A stretch of 64,000 nt of DNA. Source: CAVRXT01 sp963725655. GTDB lineage: Bacteria; Acidobacteriota; Terriglobia; Acidiferrales; UBA7541. Numbering within the stretch: position 1 is the stretch's first letter; every line of letters starts with the position of its first letter. Location: the NCBI GenBank assembly GCA_963725655.1, contig CAVRYY010000003.1:1-64000 (forward strand). Direction: 5' to 3'. The notes under the pieces were generated by a model that saw only the letters and a program-made list of their open reading frames with translations, did no database searches and was not told where the DNA came from. Both the position numbers and the translations under genes were made by a program. This document shows, piece by piece, positions 49,292 through 57,153 of the stretch.

Positions 49292-49810
49292 CTACTTCGA
49301 AAGCTCCGCAATCTTCTGCTGCAGCCGCGAATTCTTCTCCTGCACCGACCGCGCCAACTCCTCCTTATGCCCCTTCAGCCGCTCCGCCATTTTCGGGTCG
49401 GCAGTCCCAATTATCTGCGCCGCCAAAATCGCCGCATTCGTCGCCCCAGCCTTGTCGATCGCCATGGTAGCCACCGGAATCCCCGCAGGCATCTGCACGA
49501 TCGCCAGCAGCGAATCCATCCCGTTCAGCGGAGTAGTCGCCAGCGGCACCCCTATCACCGGCAACGAAGTCACCGACGCCACCACCCCAGCCAGATGCGC
49601 CGCCCCGCCCGCGCCCACGATCAAAACTTTGATCCCGCGCCCCGCCGCCGCCGCAGCGTACTCATGCGTCCGCCCCGGCGAACGATGCGCCGAGCAAACT
49701 TCCATTTCATACGGAATCCCAAATTTCTCCAGCGTCCGGGAAACCTCCACCATCACCGGAAGGTCGGTATCCGAACCCATCAATATTCCAACGAGCGGGC
49801 TTGTAGGCAT
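49292..49810 (-). CDS. purE: N5-carboxyaminoimidazole ribonucleotide mutase
   Basis: PurE moves the carboxyl group on AIR in purine synthesis (class I enzyme, paired with PurK). The 172-residue protein has VGILMGSDTDLPVM at the start, EVCSAHRSPGRTHEYA with the catalytic histidine, VGAGGAAHLAGVVAS and VPLATTPLNGMDSLLAIVQMPAGIPVATMAI. It is the last gene of purD-MOSC-purE, 16 bases after the MOSC gene. A purK gene is not in the window. Confidence 0.95.
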   Translation of the reverse strand: MPTSPLVGILMGSDTDLPVMVEVSRTLEKFGIPYEMEVCSAHRSPGRTHEYAAAAAGRGIKVLIVGAGGAAHLAGVVASVTSLPVIGVPLATTPLNGMDSLLAIVQMPAGIPVATMAIDKAGATNAAILAAQIIGTADPKMAERLKGHKEELARSVQEKNSRLQQKIAELSK

Positions 49811-49826
49811 CCCTGGTTTCCTTGAA

Positions 49827-50303
49827 CTATGAATTTAGAACTTCATCCCTGCTGTCGCCAGCGCCAACCGCCTCCTGCGGCGCCATCAACTCGATACCGT
49901 CGCCGCGCCGGATCGTTCCCTGTTCCAACACCCGGCACAGCCACCCCCGCTGACCCTTTAGCTCCCGCTGCAACCCCGGCCGAATTTGATCCATGCGCGC
50001 GCACGGATGGCACGGCTCGCTGATTTCCAGAAGCGCTCCGCCGATCCGCATCCGCATCCCTGTCGCCAGCCCCTGAAAATCCAGCTTCGCGACAGTTATG
50101 TTTTCCTTCACCACTCCCGGAGCAAGCTCAAGCCGGCACAACGTCTCAAAGCCCATCAACGAGACTTGCCGCGAACTCCCCTTCCTTCCGTGAATGCAGC
50201 CCTTTAGCCCCTGCTCATAAACGGCAAGCGCCTCTTCCACCTCTTCCATCGGGAATCGGTGAATCCTACACAAAAAGAGGTGCTTAACTTCAGCCAAATT
50301 CAT
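49827..50303 (-). CDS. MOSC-domain protein
   Basis: A 158-residue stand-alone MOSC domain (YEQGLKGCIHGRKGSSRQVS, then LAPGVVKENITVAKLDFQGL, then EISEPCHPCARMDQIRPGL). The Cys in EPCHPC is the usual candidate for binding molybdopterin-sulfur groups. MOSC proteins deliver or carry sulfur to molybdenum cofactor. Its start overlaps the purD stop by four bases (ATGA), so it is firmly within the purD-purE operon, although purine synthesis does not need it. Confidence 0.9.
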   Translation of the reverse strand: MNLAEVKHLFLCRIHRFPMEEVEEALAVYEQGLKGCIHGRKGSSRQVSLMGFETLCRLELAPGVVKENITVAKLDFQGLATGMRMRIGGALLEISEPCHPCARMDQIRPGLQRELKGQRGWLCRVLEQGTIRRGDGIELMAPQEAVGAGDSRDEVLNS

Positions 50304-51592
50304 TCCCCTGCGACCCTCTCCGCGCTCCGCTCCGGCTTCGCTATGCCACCAATGTCCCGCCGATACTGGCAGCCCTCAAAGCGGATATTACTACACACGT
50401 CGTAACACATGGCGACCGCCTCCGCCAACGTAACTCCAGCGGCAGCAGCAATTAGCACTCTGCCACTACACGTGTAGTGAGACGGGCCTCTCTTGACAGT
50501 ACCCGCATGGAAGACTCGCCCCGCCTCCGAGGTACCTAGTCCCTCGATCCGGCGATCGATCTTCGGGTCTGCCGGATACCCCTCCGACGCCATCACCACG
50601 CAAGCGCTCGCCCCGGTCTTCCACTTCGTCTCGAACGACTTCAGATCCCCGTCAGCACAGGCCTTCAGCGCCAGGGCAAGATCGAAGTCCATCCGCATCA
50701 CCAGCGCTTCCGTTTCAGGGTCACCGAGCCGGCAATTGAATTCCAGCACCTTCGGCCCCTCAGCCGTGAGCATCAACCCAAAGTATAGAAATCCCGTGTA
50801 CGGAATCCCGTCGCTAGCCAGGCCGCGGATTGTCGGTTCGACGATTTGCTCCCGAATCCGCTGCTCCAGGTCCGCGCTCATCAATGAGTCGTCGGAGACG
50901 GCGCCCATCCCGCCAGTGTTCGGACCCTTATCACCATCGAACGCGCGCTTAAAATCGCGCGTAGGCGCGAGCGGCGTCCAGTGATTTCCGTCGGTAAGAA
51001 TAATGTAAGAGAGTTCCTGCCCGGAAAGGCCCTCTTCCAACAGCACCCGGTTGCCGGCAGTTCCGAATTCATTCTTCTCCATCGCCCGTTCGACAAATTC
51101 CGTGGCCTCGTCGGGCGACGACGTCACCAGCACTCCTTTCCCGGCAGCCAGCCCGTCCGCCTTGATCACCAGCGGCCAGTCCACTTCGCACAGCGCCGTA
51201 TAAGCATCGAGCGCACTCTCGCAAATTTGATAGACTGCCGCGGTAGGAATCTTGTGCCGCTGCATGAATTGCTTCGCGAATATTTTGCTGCCTTCGAGCT
51301 GCGCCGCGCGCGCAACGGGGCCAACGATCGCCAGCCCGCGCGACGCGAATTCGTCAGCGACTCCCAGCACCAGGGGAACTTCGGGACCAACGACGGTAAG
51401 ATCGGCGTGCAGCCTTTCCGCCAGTGCGGCCAGGGCGTTTACGTCTTTCACGTCGCAGGGAACGCATTCGGCGTCATCGGAAATGCCGCCGTTGCCGGGC
51501 GCGCACCAGATATGCTCCACGCCCGGGCTTTGCCGCAGTTTCCAGACGATGGCGTGCTCGCGCCCGCCGCCGCCTATGACCAAAATTTTCAT
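50300..51592 (-). CDS. purD: phosphoribosylamine-glycine ligase
   Basis: PurD joins phosphoribosylamine and glycine with ATP. ATG 51592 starts KILVIGGGGREHAIVWKL; the 430-residue product has WCAPGNGGISDDA, VGPEVPLVLGVAD, LVIKADGLAAGKGVLV, LVLLEEGLSGQELS-like LLEEGLSGQELSYI, GPNTGGMGAVS and FNCRLGDPETEALV. The end FEGCQYRRDIGGIAK is usual. The frame is open 24 codons further upstream. It is divergent from rsmG with 142 bases between, and heads the purD-MOSC-purE operon. Confidence 0.96.
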   Translation of the reverse strand: MKILVIGGGGREHAIVWKLRQSPGVEHIWCAPGNGGISDDAECVPCDVKDVNALAALAERLHADLTVVGPEVPLVLGVADEFASRGLAIVGPVARAAQLEGSKIFAKQFMQRHKIPTAAVYQICESALDAYTALCEVDWPLVIKADGLAAGKGVLVTSSPDEATEFVERAMEKNEFGTAGNRVLLEEGLSGQELSYIILTDGNHWTPLAPTRDFKRAFDGDKGPNTGGMGAVSDDSLMSADLEQRIREQIVEPTIRGLASDGIPYTGFLYFGLMLTAEGPKVLEFNCRLGDPETEALVMRMDFDLALALKACADGDLKSFETKWKTGASACVVMASEGYPADPKIDRRIEGLGTSEAGRVFHAGTVKRGPSHYTCSGRVLIAAAAGVTLAEAVAMCYDVCSNIRFEGCQYRRDIGGIAKPERSAERVAGE

Positions 51593-51734
51593 CGACGAAG
51601 CACGATAAAGCGTTACCGCTGAAGGTGTCAACAGGCGAAGCGTCGGCTGGCCGGTCCTGCCCACGGATATGCGAGAGAATGTCGAATCGCCGCTTTCATA
51701 ATGTTTAGATATGGAGTGCCATACATGAATAGCT

Positions 51735-52367
51735 ATGAGCTATGACTCGCCCAGCCCGGAAGTCGTTCGCGACGCCCTGAAGCCCTACGGTATAGATGCC
51801 GCGCCGCGTCTCTGTGCTTCGATTCGGCAGTATCTGGATCTCCTAAAGCGTTGGAATCAAAGAATTTCGCTCACTTCGGTGCGCGGAACGGACGCCATGT
51901 TGCGTTTGCACTTCGGTGAGTCCTTCTGGGCGACGAAATTAGCGGATTTTGGAAAAAGTCGGCTCGCCGACGTCGGTTCGGGAGCTGGATTTCCCGGTTT
52001 AGCCCTGAAATTGCTCTGCCCCGATTCGCACGTGACTCTGATCGAGTCGAACGCCAAGAAAGCCGCCTTCCTGGCAGAGGTGACCCGCACTTTGGAGTTG
52101 AAGGACGTTGAGATTTTCCGCGGCCGCGCCGAAGCATGGGTCCCGGACGGAAGGCATTTCGATTTCATGACTGCCCGCGCCGTCGGCAATTTTCCCGCCC
52201 TCTTAGACTGGGGCGCCTCGTACCTCTCGCCCGGTGGGCGCGCCGTCCTCTGGGTTGGCCTGGACGCCATGCCGCATCTCCACGTGGACAACCGCTGGTC
52301 ATGGCAAGAGCCATCCCTAATCCCCGGCTCTCAGCAGCGCTATGTCGTCGTCGGCTCTTTGCTTTAA
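51735..52367 (+). CDS. rsmG: 16S rRNA (guanine527-N7)-methyltransferase
   Basis: RsmG methylates G527 of 16S rRNA. The 210-residue protein has LDLLKRWNQRISLTSVR and the SAM-binding LADVGSGAGFPGLALKLLCP, followed by VTLIESNAKKAAFL and MTARAVGNFPALLDWG. ATG 51735 is used. It sits immediately before the parS array and parA-parB, as in many bacteria where rsmG is close to the replication origin. mnmG is not seen. Confidence 0.94.
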   Translation: MSYDSPSPEVVRDALKPYGIDAAPRLCASIRQYLDLLKRWNQRISLTSVRGTDAMLRLHFGESFWATKLADFGKSRLADVGSGAGFPGLALKLLCPDSHVTLIESNAKKAAFLAEVTRTLELKDVEIFRGRAEAWVPDGRHFDFMTARAVGNFPALLDWGASYLSPGGRAVLWVGLDAMPHLHVDNRWSWQEPSLIPGSQQRYVVVGSLL

Positions 52368-52475
52368 TTTCCCCATAGATCGGCACTTGGCCTTGCCGTC
52401 ATCCCGGCAAACCTCTAACCAGATTTTGCTTTTTGCAAATTCAAACCCTTTTGATACATGTATTTACGACGTAAT

Positions 52476-53570
52476 TGTTTCACGTGAAACAATTTTTAAG
52501 TCCCGTTTGGTTGTGCAGATACCGCACGCATCAGCTGTCCCTAATGAGACCAGCGATGCCGGCGCTGGCCGAGTGTTTCACGTGAAACACGCCACTGAGA
52601 GGCGAGCTTACCGGTGGCCACCATATGTTCCACGTGGAACATTAACTCGGCCGCCCCCACGCCTGCCCTCCAATGTTCCACGTGAAACAATCACGAGCGC
52701 CCCAAACTCCGCCCTGCGAATGTTCCACGTGGAACAATGACCTAGGCACCTGCGATGGCTAACGCGTCGGTGTTTCACGTGACACAGCGTCCCCAGCTCC
52801 TCATTACGGACCGCCCGACCGTTCCACGTGGAACAAGGCCCCGACCGCTGCCATGCCTAACTGGTCGTATGTTTCACGTGAAACATTCTCCCGAGCTCCT
52901 CGCTGCGCACCATCCGATGTTCCAGGTTGAGCAGAGCCCGGCCACCGCCATGCCTGACTGCTCGTGTGTTTCACGTGAAACATTCCCGCAGGCGCGCCTC
53001 GGTCCCAGGCGACCAATGTTCACGGGAAACAGTGCCCCGAGTGCCGCGGATCTCTAACGCTCGAGTGTTCCACGTGAAACATCCTCCGAACTACTCGTTA
53101 CAGACCTTTTCTTCAGCCGGTGGGTGGCGCACCCTTCGCCCTCAAGGGTGCGGATTTTCTCCCGTCCGCTGTTCCACGTGGAACAACGCCCGGCTGCTGG
53201 GATGTCAAATTGCCGGGTGTTCCACGTGAAACAAGTCCCGAGCTACTCGATGTAGGCCGCACAATGGTTCCATGTCCCCACCGCTCCGCTCTCTAGCACC
53301 GGAGTGTTTCACGTGGAACAACCGTCCGGAACCCCACGAGCGCTCGTGTGTTCACGGGGAGGTGGCCTTTTGCGATTCGATCAGCCAATTCGAGTGTTTC
53401 ACGTGAAACAATTTTTCCGAGCGACTGGCTTCCATCCGGAATGTTTCACGTGAAACATGATCCAAGGCCCGAAGAAAACGAAGAAAACGCGGTTGAGAGG
53501 GACGTCACGAATTATATTTCGAAGAAATAGCGCGCCAAAAACCCGCAAAACGAGTGTTTCACGTGAAACA
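52476..53570. promoter_or_regulatory. parS: parS array: 16 sites plus 3-4 decayed ones
   Basis: Sixteen copies of the 16-base centromere site (consensus TGTTYCACGTGRAACA) begin at 52476, 52574, 52626, 52674, 52721, 52771 (one mismatch), 52820, 52870, 52967, 53066, 53170, 53218, 53305, 53395, 53442 and 53555. Most neighbours are 47-52 bases apart. Decayed sites fill the gaps in register at 52918 (TGTTCCAGGTTGAGCA), 53017 (TGTTCACGGGAAACA), and weaker ones near 53265 and 53347. Two half-site types, TTTCACGTGAAA and TTCCACGTGGAA, alternate through 52721-52967. Spacers of like sites resemble each other (GCCATGCCTAACTG or AGCTCCTC), giving a 98-base dimer unit. It lies between rsmG and parA. Confidence 0.95.
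53111..53163 (+). repeat. family-1 REP-like element inside the parS array
   Basis: CTTCAGCCGGTGGGTGGCGC, then the CACCCTTCG/CAAGGGTGCG hairpin and GGATTTTCTCCC. It is the longest match to the copy at 35928-35980, including both flanks. It sits in a 104-base gap between parS sites at 53066 and 53170, twice the array period, so it may have replaced a site. Confidence 0.85.
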
Positions 53571-53624
53571 AGTTGCATCTGCAAAACGCTATGTTAAATT
53601 CCTTCGCGGGCCTTGGAGAATTCT

Positions 53625-54410
53625 TTGGGTAAGATCATTGCGATCGCCAACCAGAAGGGTGGCGTCGGAAAAACGACAACTGCCGTTAATCTGGGAGCCT
53701 CACTCGCTGCTGCCGAACAGCGGACCCTCATTATCGATACCGACTCGCAAGGCAATACCACCAGCTCCCTGGGTTTTCCCAAAGATCCCGCCCGCAGAAC
53801 TCTCTACCACGCTCTAATTCTCGACGAGCCCTTTGACCGAGTCGTCATGCAGACTCAAGTTGAAGGCTTGGACCTCATTCCCTCCGACAAGAATCTCGTC
53901 GGCGCGGCCGTCGAATTAGTGGGAATGGAGAACCGCGAATACAGGTTGAAGGCGATTCTCGATAGTATTCGCGACCGCTATCAATTCGTTTTGCTGGATT
54001 GCCCGCCGGCCCTCGATTTGATCACCCTCAACGCGCTGGCCGCGAGCGATTCGGTGCTGGTTCCCATCCAGTGCGAGTACCTGGCTCTGGAGGGAGTTTC
54101 TGAACTGCTCGATACGCTGATTCGCCTGCGGCGCACAATTAATCCCGCGCTCGCAATCGAAGGCATTCTTTTGACGATGTACGACGAAAGGACGACGCTT
54201 TCCCGGCAGGTGGCGTCCGACTTGCGCAGCTTCTTCGGAGCGCAGGTTTTCAATACGGTGATTCCCCGCAACGTACGCATCGCGGAAGCGCCCAGCCACG
54301 GTAAGCCGGTCATCTTTTACGATATTCACAGCAAAGGCGCAGAAAGTTATATCCAGCTTGCACAGGAGGTAATGACCAATGTCGCGAAACGCATTGGGCA
54401 GGGGGCTTAG
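53625..54410 (+). CDS. parA: chromosome partitioning ATPase ParA (Soj)
   Basis: ParA dimerises with ATP, coats the nucleoid and pulls ParB-parS complexes to opposite cell parts. The 261-residue protein has the deviant Walker A IAIANQKGGVGKTTTAVNLG, TLIIDTDSQGN, and VLLDCPPALDLITLNAL. Start TTG 53625 has GGAG at 53615-53618; TTG 53613 is four codons earlier. The last parS site ends 55 bases before, so the promoter lies among or beside parS sites and ParB could repress it. The 3' end overlaps parB by 32 bases. Confidence 0.95.
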   Translation: MGKIIAIANQKGGVGKTTTAVNLGASLAAAEQRTLIIDTDSQGNTTSSLGFPKDPARRTLYHALILDEPFDRVVMQTQVEGLDLIPSDKNLVGAAVELVGMENREYRLKAILDSIRDRYQFVLLDCPPALDLITLNALAASDSVLVPIQCEYLALEGVSELLDTLIRLRRTINPALAIEGILLTMYDERTTLSRQVASDLRSFFGAQVFNTVIPRNVRIAEAPSHGKPVIFYDIHSKGAESYIQLAQEVMTNVAKRIGQGA

Positions 54411-55341
54411 CGCATTAATTCGGGAGCCGGAGTCACCGGCCTCGGCTATTCCGCCTTCGCCAGCACCAGACGCAACAACGGCACCAGCCGCTTCGAACGC
54501 TTTCGGCAGCCAAGGCCCAGCCGCAGGCGCCGTAACAGTGGGATCCGCAGTTCCAACGCGCCCCGAAGAAAGCTATATCCATATTGATATCGACTTGATC
54601 GATCCCAGTCCATATCAGCCGCGTACCCGCTTCCGCGAAGAGGCTCTCGAAGAGCTGGCTCGGTCGATTCGTGCAACCGGAATCGTCCAGCCCTTGATCG
54701 TGCGAAGGAACGCCAACCGCTACCAGCTGATTGCCGGCGAGCGTCGCTGGCGCGCAGCTCAGCGTTGCGCCTTCCCGAAAGTCCCGGTGGTGGTGCGCGA
54801 CGTCAGCGAAGCGTTCGCGCTCGAAATGACCCTGGTGGAAAATCTCCAGCGCGAAGATCTGAACCCGATCGAGCAAGCTACGGCATTCGAGCGGCTTATT
54901 CAGGAATTCCATCTCACCCAGGAACAAGCTGCTGATCGCACTGGAAAAGACCGCGCCACGGTCGCGAATTCCCTGCGGTTGACAAAACTCGAGCGGCCAA
55001 TCCAGGAACTCCTCGAAGACGGAAAACTTTCGGCAGGCCACGGACGCGCGCTATTATCGATCCAGGATCCGCGCGAAAGATTGAGCGTTGCGAAGCGCGC
55101 CGCAAAAGGCGGAATGACCGTCCGCCAGATTGAGAAGCTGGCGACGCGCGCCCCGCGGCCGGAGTCGCTTGCTCCGCCGCCGCTGGACGCAAACACCAAG
55201 GCGGCGATTCAGGAACTGGAATATGAATTTGGGACGCGGGTGCTAATTAATCCGCGGACGCCCAAGCATCCAGGGGAACTGATCTTCGAATTTTATAATA
55301 ACGACGACTTGGTGAGGATTTACGACCGGTTGCTGAAGTAG
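54379..55341 (+). CDS. parB: chromosome partitioning protein ParB (CTPase)
   Basis: The 320-residue protein begins SRNALGRGLSALI, the ParA-binding end. After a Pro/Ala-rich linker comes the N-domain with IDPSPYQPRTRF, SIRATGIVQPLIVRR and the CTP-binding loop AGERRWRAAQ, then the helix-turn-helix (LTQEQAADRTGKDRATVANSLRL) that reads parS, and the C-terminal dimer domain (ILINPRTPKHPGEL-like VLINPRTPKHPGELIFEF). ParB loads at parS, slides as a CTP clamp and spreads. The start overlaps parA, so they are coupled. Confidence 0.96.
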   Translation: MSRNALGRGLSALIREPESPASAIPPSPAPDATTAPAASNAFGSQGPAAGAVTVGSAVPTRPEESYIHIDIDLIDPSPYQPRTRFREEALEELARSIRATGIVQPLIVRRNANRYQLIAGERRWRAAQRCAFPKVPVVVRDVSEAFALEMTLVENLQREDLNPIEQATAFERLIQEFHLTQEQAADRTGKDRATVANSLRLTKLERPIQELLEDGKLSAGHGRALLSIQDPRERLSVAKRAAKGGMTVRQIEKLATRAPRPESLAPPPLDANTKAAIQELEYEFGTRVLINPRTPKHPGELIFEFYNNDDLVRIYDRLLK

Positions 55342-55380
55342 AGTGATTACTATGATTGTAGTAAATAGGAAGGCGCAGCG

Positions 55381-55791
55381 ATGCCGTGGGGAATGCTCTC
55401 GCGTGGCAAACTAGAAACTGCCGATTGGACCGGGTTTATAGATGAAGGGGCCAAGCTGGAAGGCACCTTCGAATTCCCTGGGACATTTCGCCTGAACTGC
55501 CGCGTGAAGGGGACCTTAATTTCCGAGCAGTCGTTGATCCTGGGTGAGCGGGCTGAGGTGGACGGGCGGATCGACGGCAACGTGGTGGTAATCAGCGGAA
55601 AGTTTGAGGGAATCATCGTCGCGCGCAGCCGGGTGCAGCTCGAGTCGACGGCTGTGGTCGGTGGCGAAGTGCACACGCCGTGCCTGGTGATGGAACCCGG
55701 CGCGGTGTTTGACGGAAAGTGCCACATGCTGTCCGACGCCAGCGACAGGGTTCCGGTAACGGTTCCGGTTCGATGTGTTCCGCAGAGCTAG
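55381..55791 (+). CDS. bactofilin (polymer-forming cytoskeletal protein)
   Basis: A 136-residue bactofilin: the beta-helix core is FIDEGAKLEGTFEFPGTFRL, then VKGTLISEQSLILGERAEV, DGRIDGNVVVISGKFEG and VGGEVHTPCLVMEPGAVFDG. Bactofilins polymerise without nucleotide. It is 40 bases after parB on the same strand, so probably in the par operon. In Myxococcus xanthus bactofilins position the ParABS machinery at the cell poles, and this adjacency suggests a similar scaffold here (inference). Confidence 0.88.
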   Translation: MPWGMLSRGKLETADWTGFIDEGAKLEGTFEFPGTFRLNCRVKGTLISEQSLILGERAEVDGRIDGNVVVISGKFEGIIVARSRVQLESTAVVGGEVHTPCLVMEPGAVFDGKCHMLSDASDRVPVTVPVRCVPQS

Positions 55792-55937
55792 AGGCGGCCG
55801 CGACCGCGACTGCGACGGTGAGCGATTTTTCTCTCCTCGAAGATTCCACCGCATTTCGATTCCGCAGCTTCCATCAAATATGCCAGCATCGTTTGGAAGC
55901 CAATCATTGAGACAGGACGGAGCGAGGACATACGTTG

Positions 55938-56999
55938 ATGAGCGATAGCATCCGATTGACGGCGGGGTCCAAAGCGGGAGGCTGTGCGGCGAAGATGAGT
56001 CCGCGGATGTTGGACTCGGTGCTGCGCCGGCTGCCGGCGTCGAGCCATCCCGCGGTGATCGTGGGCTATGAAACCAGCGATGACGCGGGCGTGTATCGCC
56101 TGAGCGACGATTTGGCGCTGGTGCAGACCGTGGATTTCTTCACGCCGATCGTCGACGACCCATTTACGTTTGGCCAAATCGCGGCGGCCAACGCCCTAAG
56201 CGATATTTACGCAATGGGCGGCCGGCCGATCTCCGCGCTTTCGATGGTTGGGTTTCCGGCAGCGGGTGCGGCGGACGTCCTGGAGCAAATATTCCGCGGG
56301 GGCCTTTCGAAAATGGAGGAGGCGGAATGCGCGGTGCTGGGCGGCCATTCGATCCGCGATGAAGAAATAAAATTTGGCTACGCAGTGACGGGCGTGATTC
56401 ATCCGAACCGGGTATGGCGGAACGTGGGGGCGCGCGAGTTGGACGTTTTGCTGTTCACCAAGCGGCTGGGTACGGGAGTGATCGCTACGGCTCTGAAGCA
56501 AGAGAGCGCGCCGGAATTCGCGGTGACGGCGGCGATCGAATCGATGACGCGGCTGAACCGCGCCTCGGCAGCGGCGCTGCTCGATTTTGAAAGGGGGCAT
56601 GGGCGGGAGACGCCGATCCACGCGGTCACCGACGTTACCGGATTTGGATTGCTTGGACACGCGCGGGAGATGGCGCTGCCCAGCGGAGTATCGTTCGAGA
56701 TCGACCATACCCAGCTGGAATACTTGCCAGGGGCGCTCGACGCGGCGCGCGACGGGTTCATTTCCGGCGGGCTGCGCAACAATCGGGAATTCGTGGAAGA
56801 CTGCGTGGGATTCGCCGAGAATGTTCCGGAGGAAATTCGGCTGCTGCTGTTCGATCCGCAGACTTCGGGCGGATTGCTGGTCGCGGTGGACGCGCCGGCG
56901 GCGGCTGCGGCGCAGCTGGCGCTCGCTGGCGCGGGAATTTCGGCGCAAATTATTGGCCGCGTGGTCGCGAAGCGGCGGCCGCTGATTCAAGTAGTGTAG
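55938..56999 (+). CDS. selD: selenide, water dikinase (selenophosphate synthase)
   Basis: SelD makes selenophosphate from selenide and ATP for selenocysteine or selenouridine. The 353-residue protein has the active-site loop GGCAAKMSP (Cys codon TGT, Lys), ATP-binding ADDLALVQTVDFFTPIVDDPF-like segment DLALVQTVDFFTPIVDDP, ANALSDIYAMGGRP, GGHSIRDEEIKFGYAVTG and DVTGFGLLGHAREMA. E. coli SelD has GCGCK; here the second Cys is Ala. ATG 55938 is chosen over TTG 55935. No selA, selB, selC or selU is in the window. Confidence 0.93.
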   Translation: MSDSIRLTAGSKAGGCAAKMSPRMLDSVLRRLPASSHPAVIVGYETSDDAGVYRLSDDLALVQTVDFFTPIVDDPFTFGQIAAANALSDIYAMGGRPISALSMVGFPAAGAADVLEQIFRGGLSKMEEAECAVLGGHSIRDEEIKFGYAVTGVIHPNRVWRNVGARELDVLLFTKRLGTGVIATALKQESAPEFAVTAAIESMTRLNRASAAALLDFERGHGRETPIHAVTDVTGFGLLGHAREMALPSGVSFEIDHTQLEYLPGALDAARDGFISGGLRNNREFVEDCVGFAENVPEEIRLLLFDPQTSGGLLVAVDAPAAAAAQLALAGAGISAQIIGRVVAKRRPLIQVV

Positions 57000-57045
57000 G
57001 CGGCGTGGCACAACCATTCGTAGCCAAATCAAAAAACGTAGAGAA

Positions 57046-57070
57046 CCCAGGTGTGAAGTCGACACCTGGG
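57046..57070. repeat. single hairpin repeat-like element after selD
   Basis: CCCAGGTGT-GAAGTCG-ACACCTGGG is a nine-base perfect stem with a seven-base loop, followed by GGCACCCAC rather than a T-run. It resembles the other palindromic elements in style but has no second copy here. Confidence 0.5.
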
Positions 57071-57153
57071 GCACCCACTTCGCTTCGCTCAGCGCCCTCG
57101 TCGTCGATAGATTTGCTTGATGTCCGAGAGAGAATCTACAATCAAGTTCCTGC

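Noticed and set aside
52476..53570. CRISPR-like array (regular repeats and spacers)
   Set aside because: The repeat is a 16-base parS palindrome, not a CRISPR repeat, the spacers resemble each other, and no cas gene is present. It is a parS array.
57046..57070. Terminator after selD
   Set aside because: The hairpin has no T-run on either strand.
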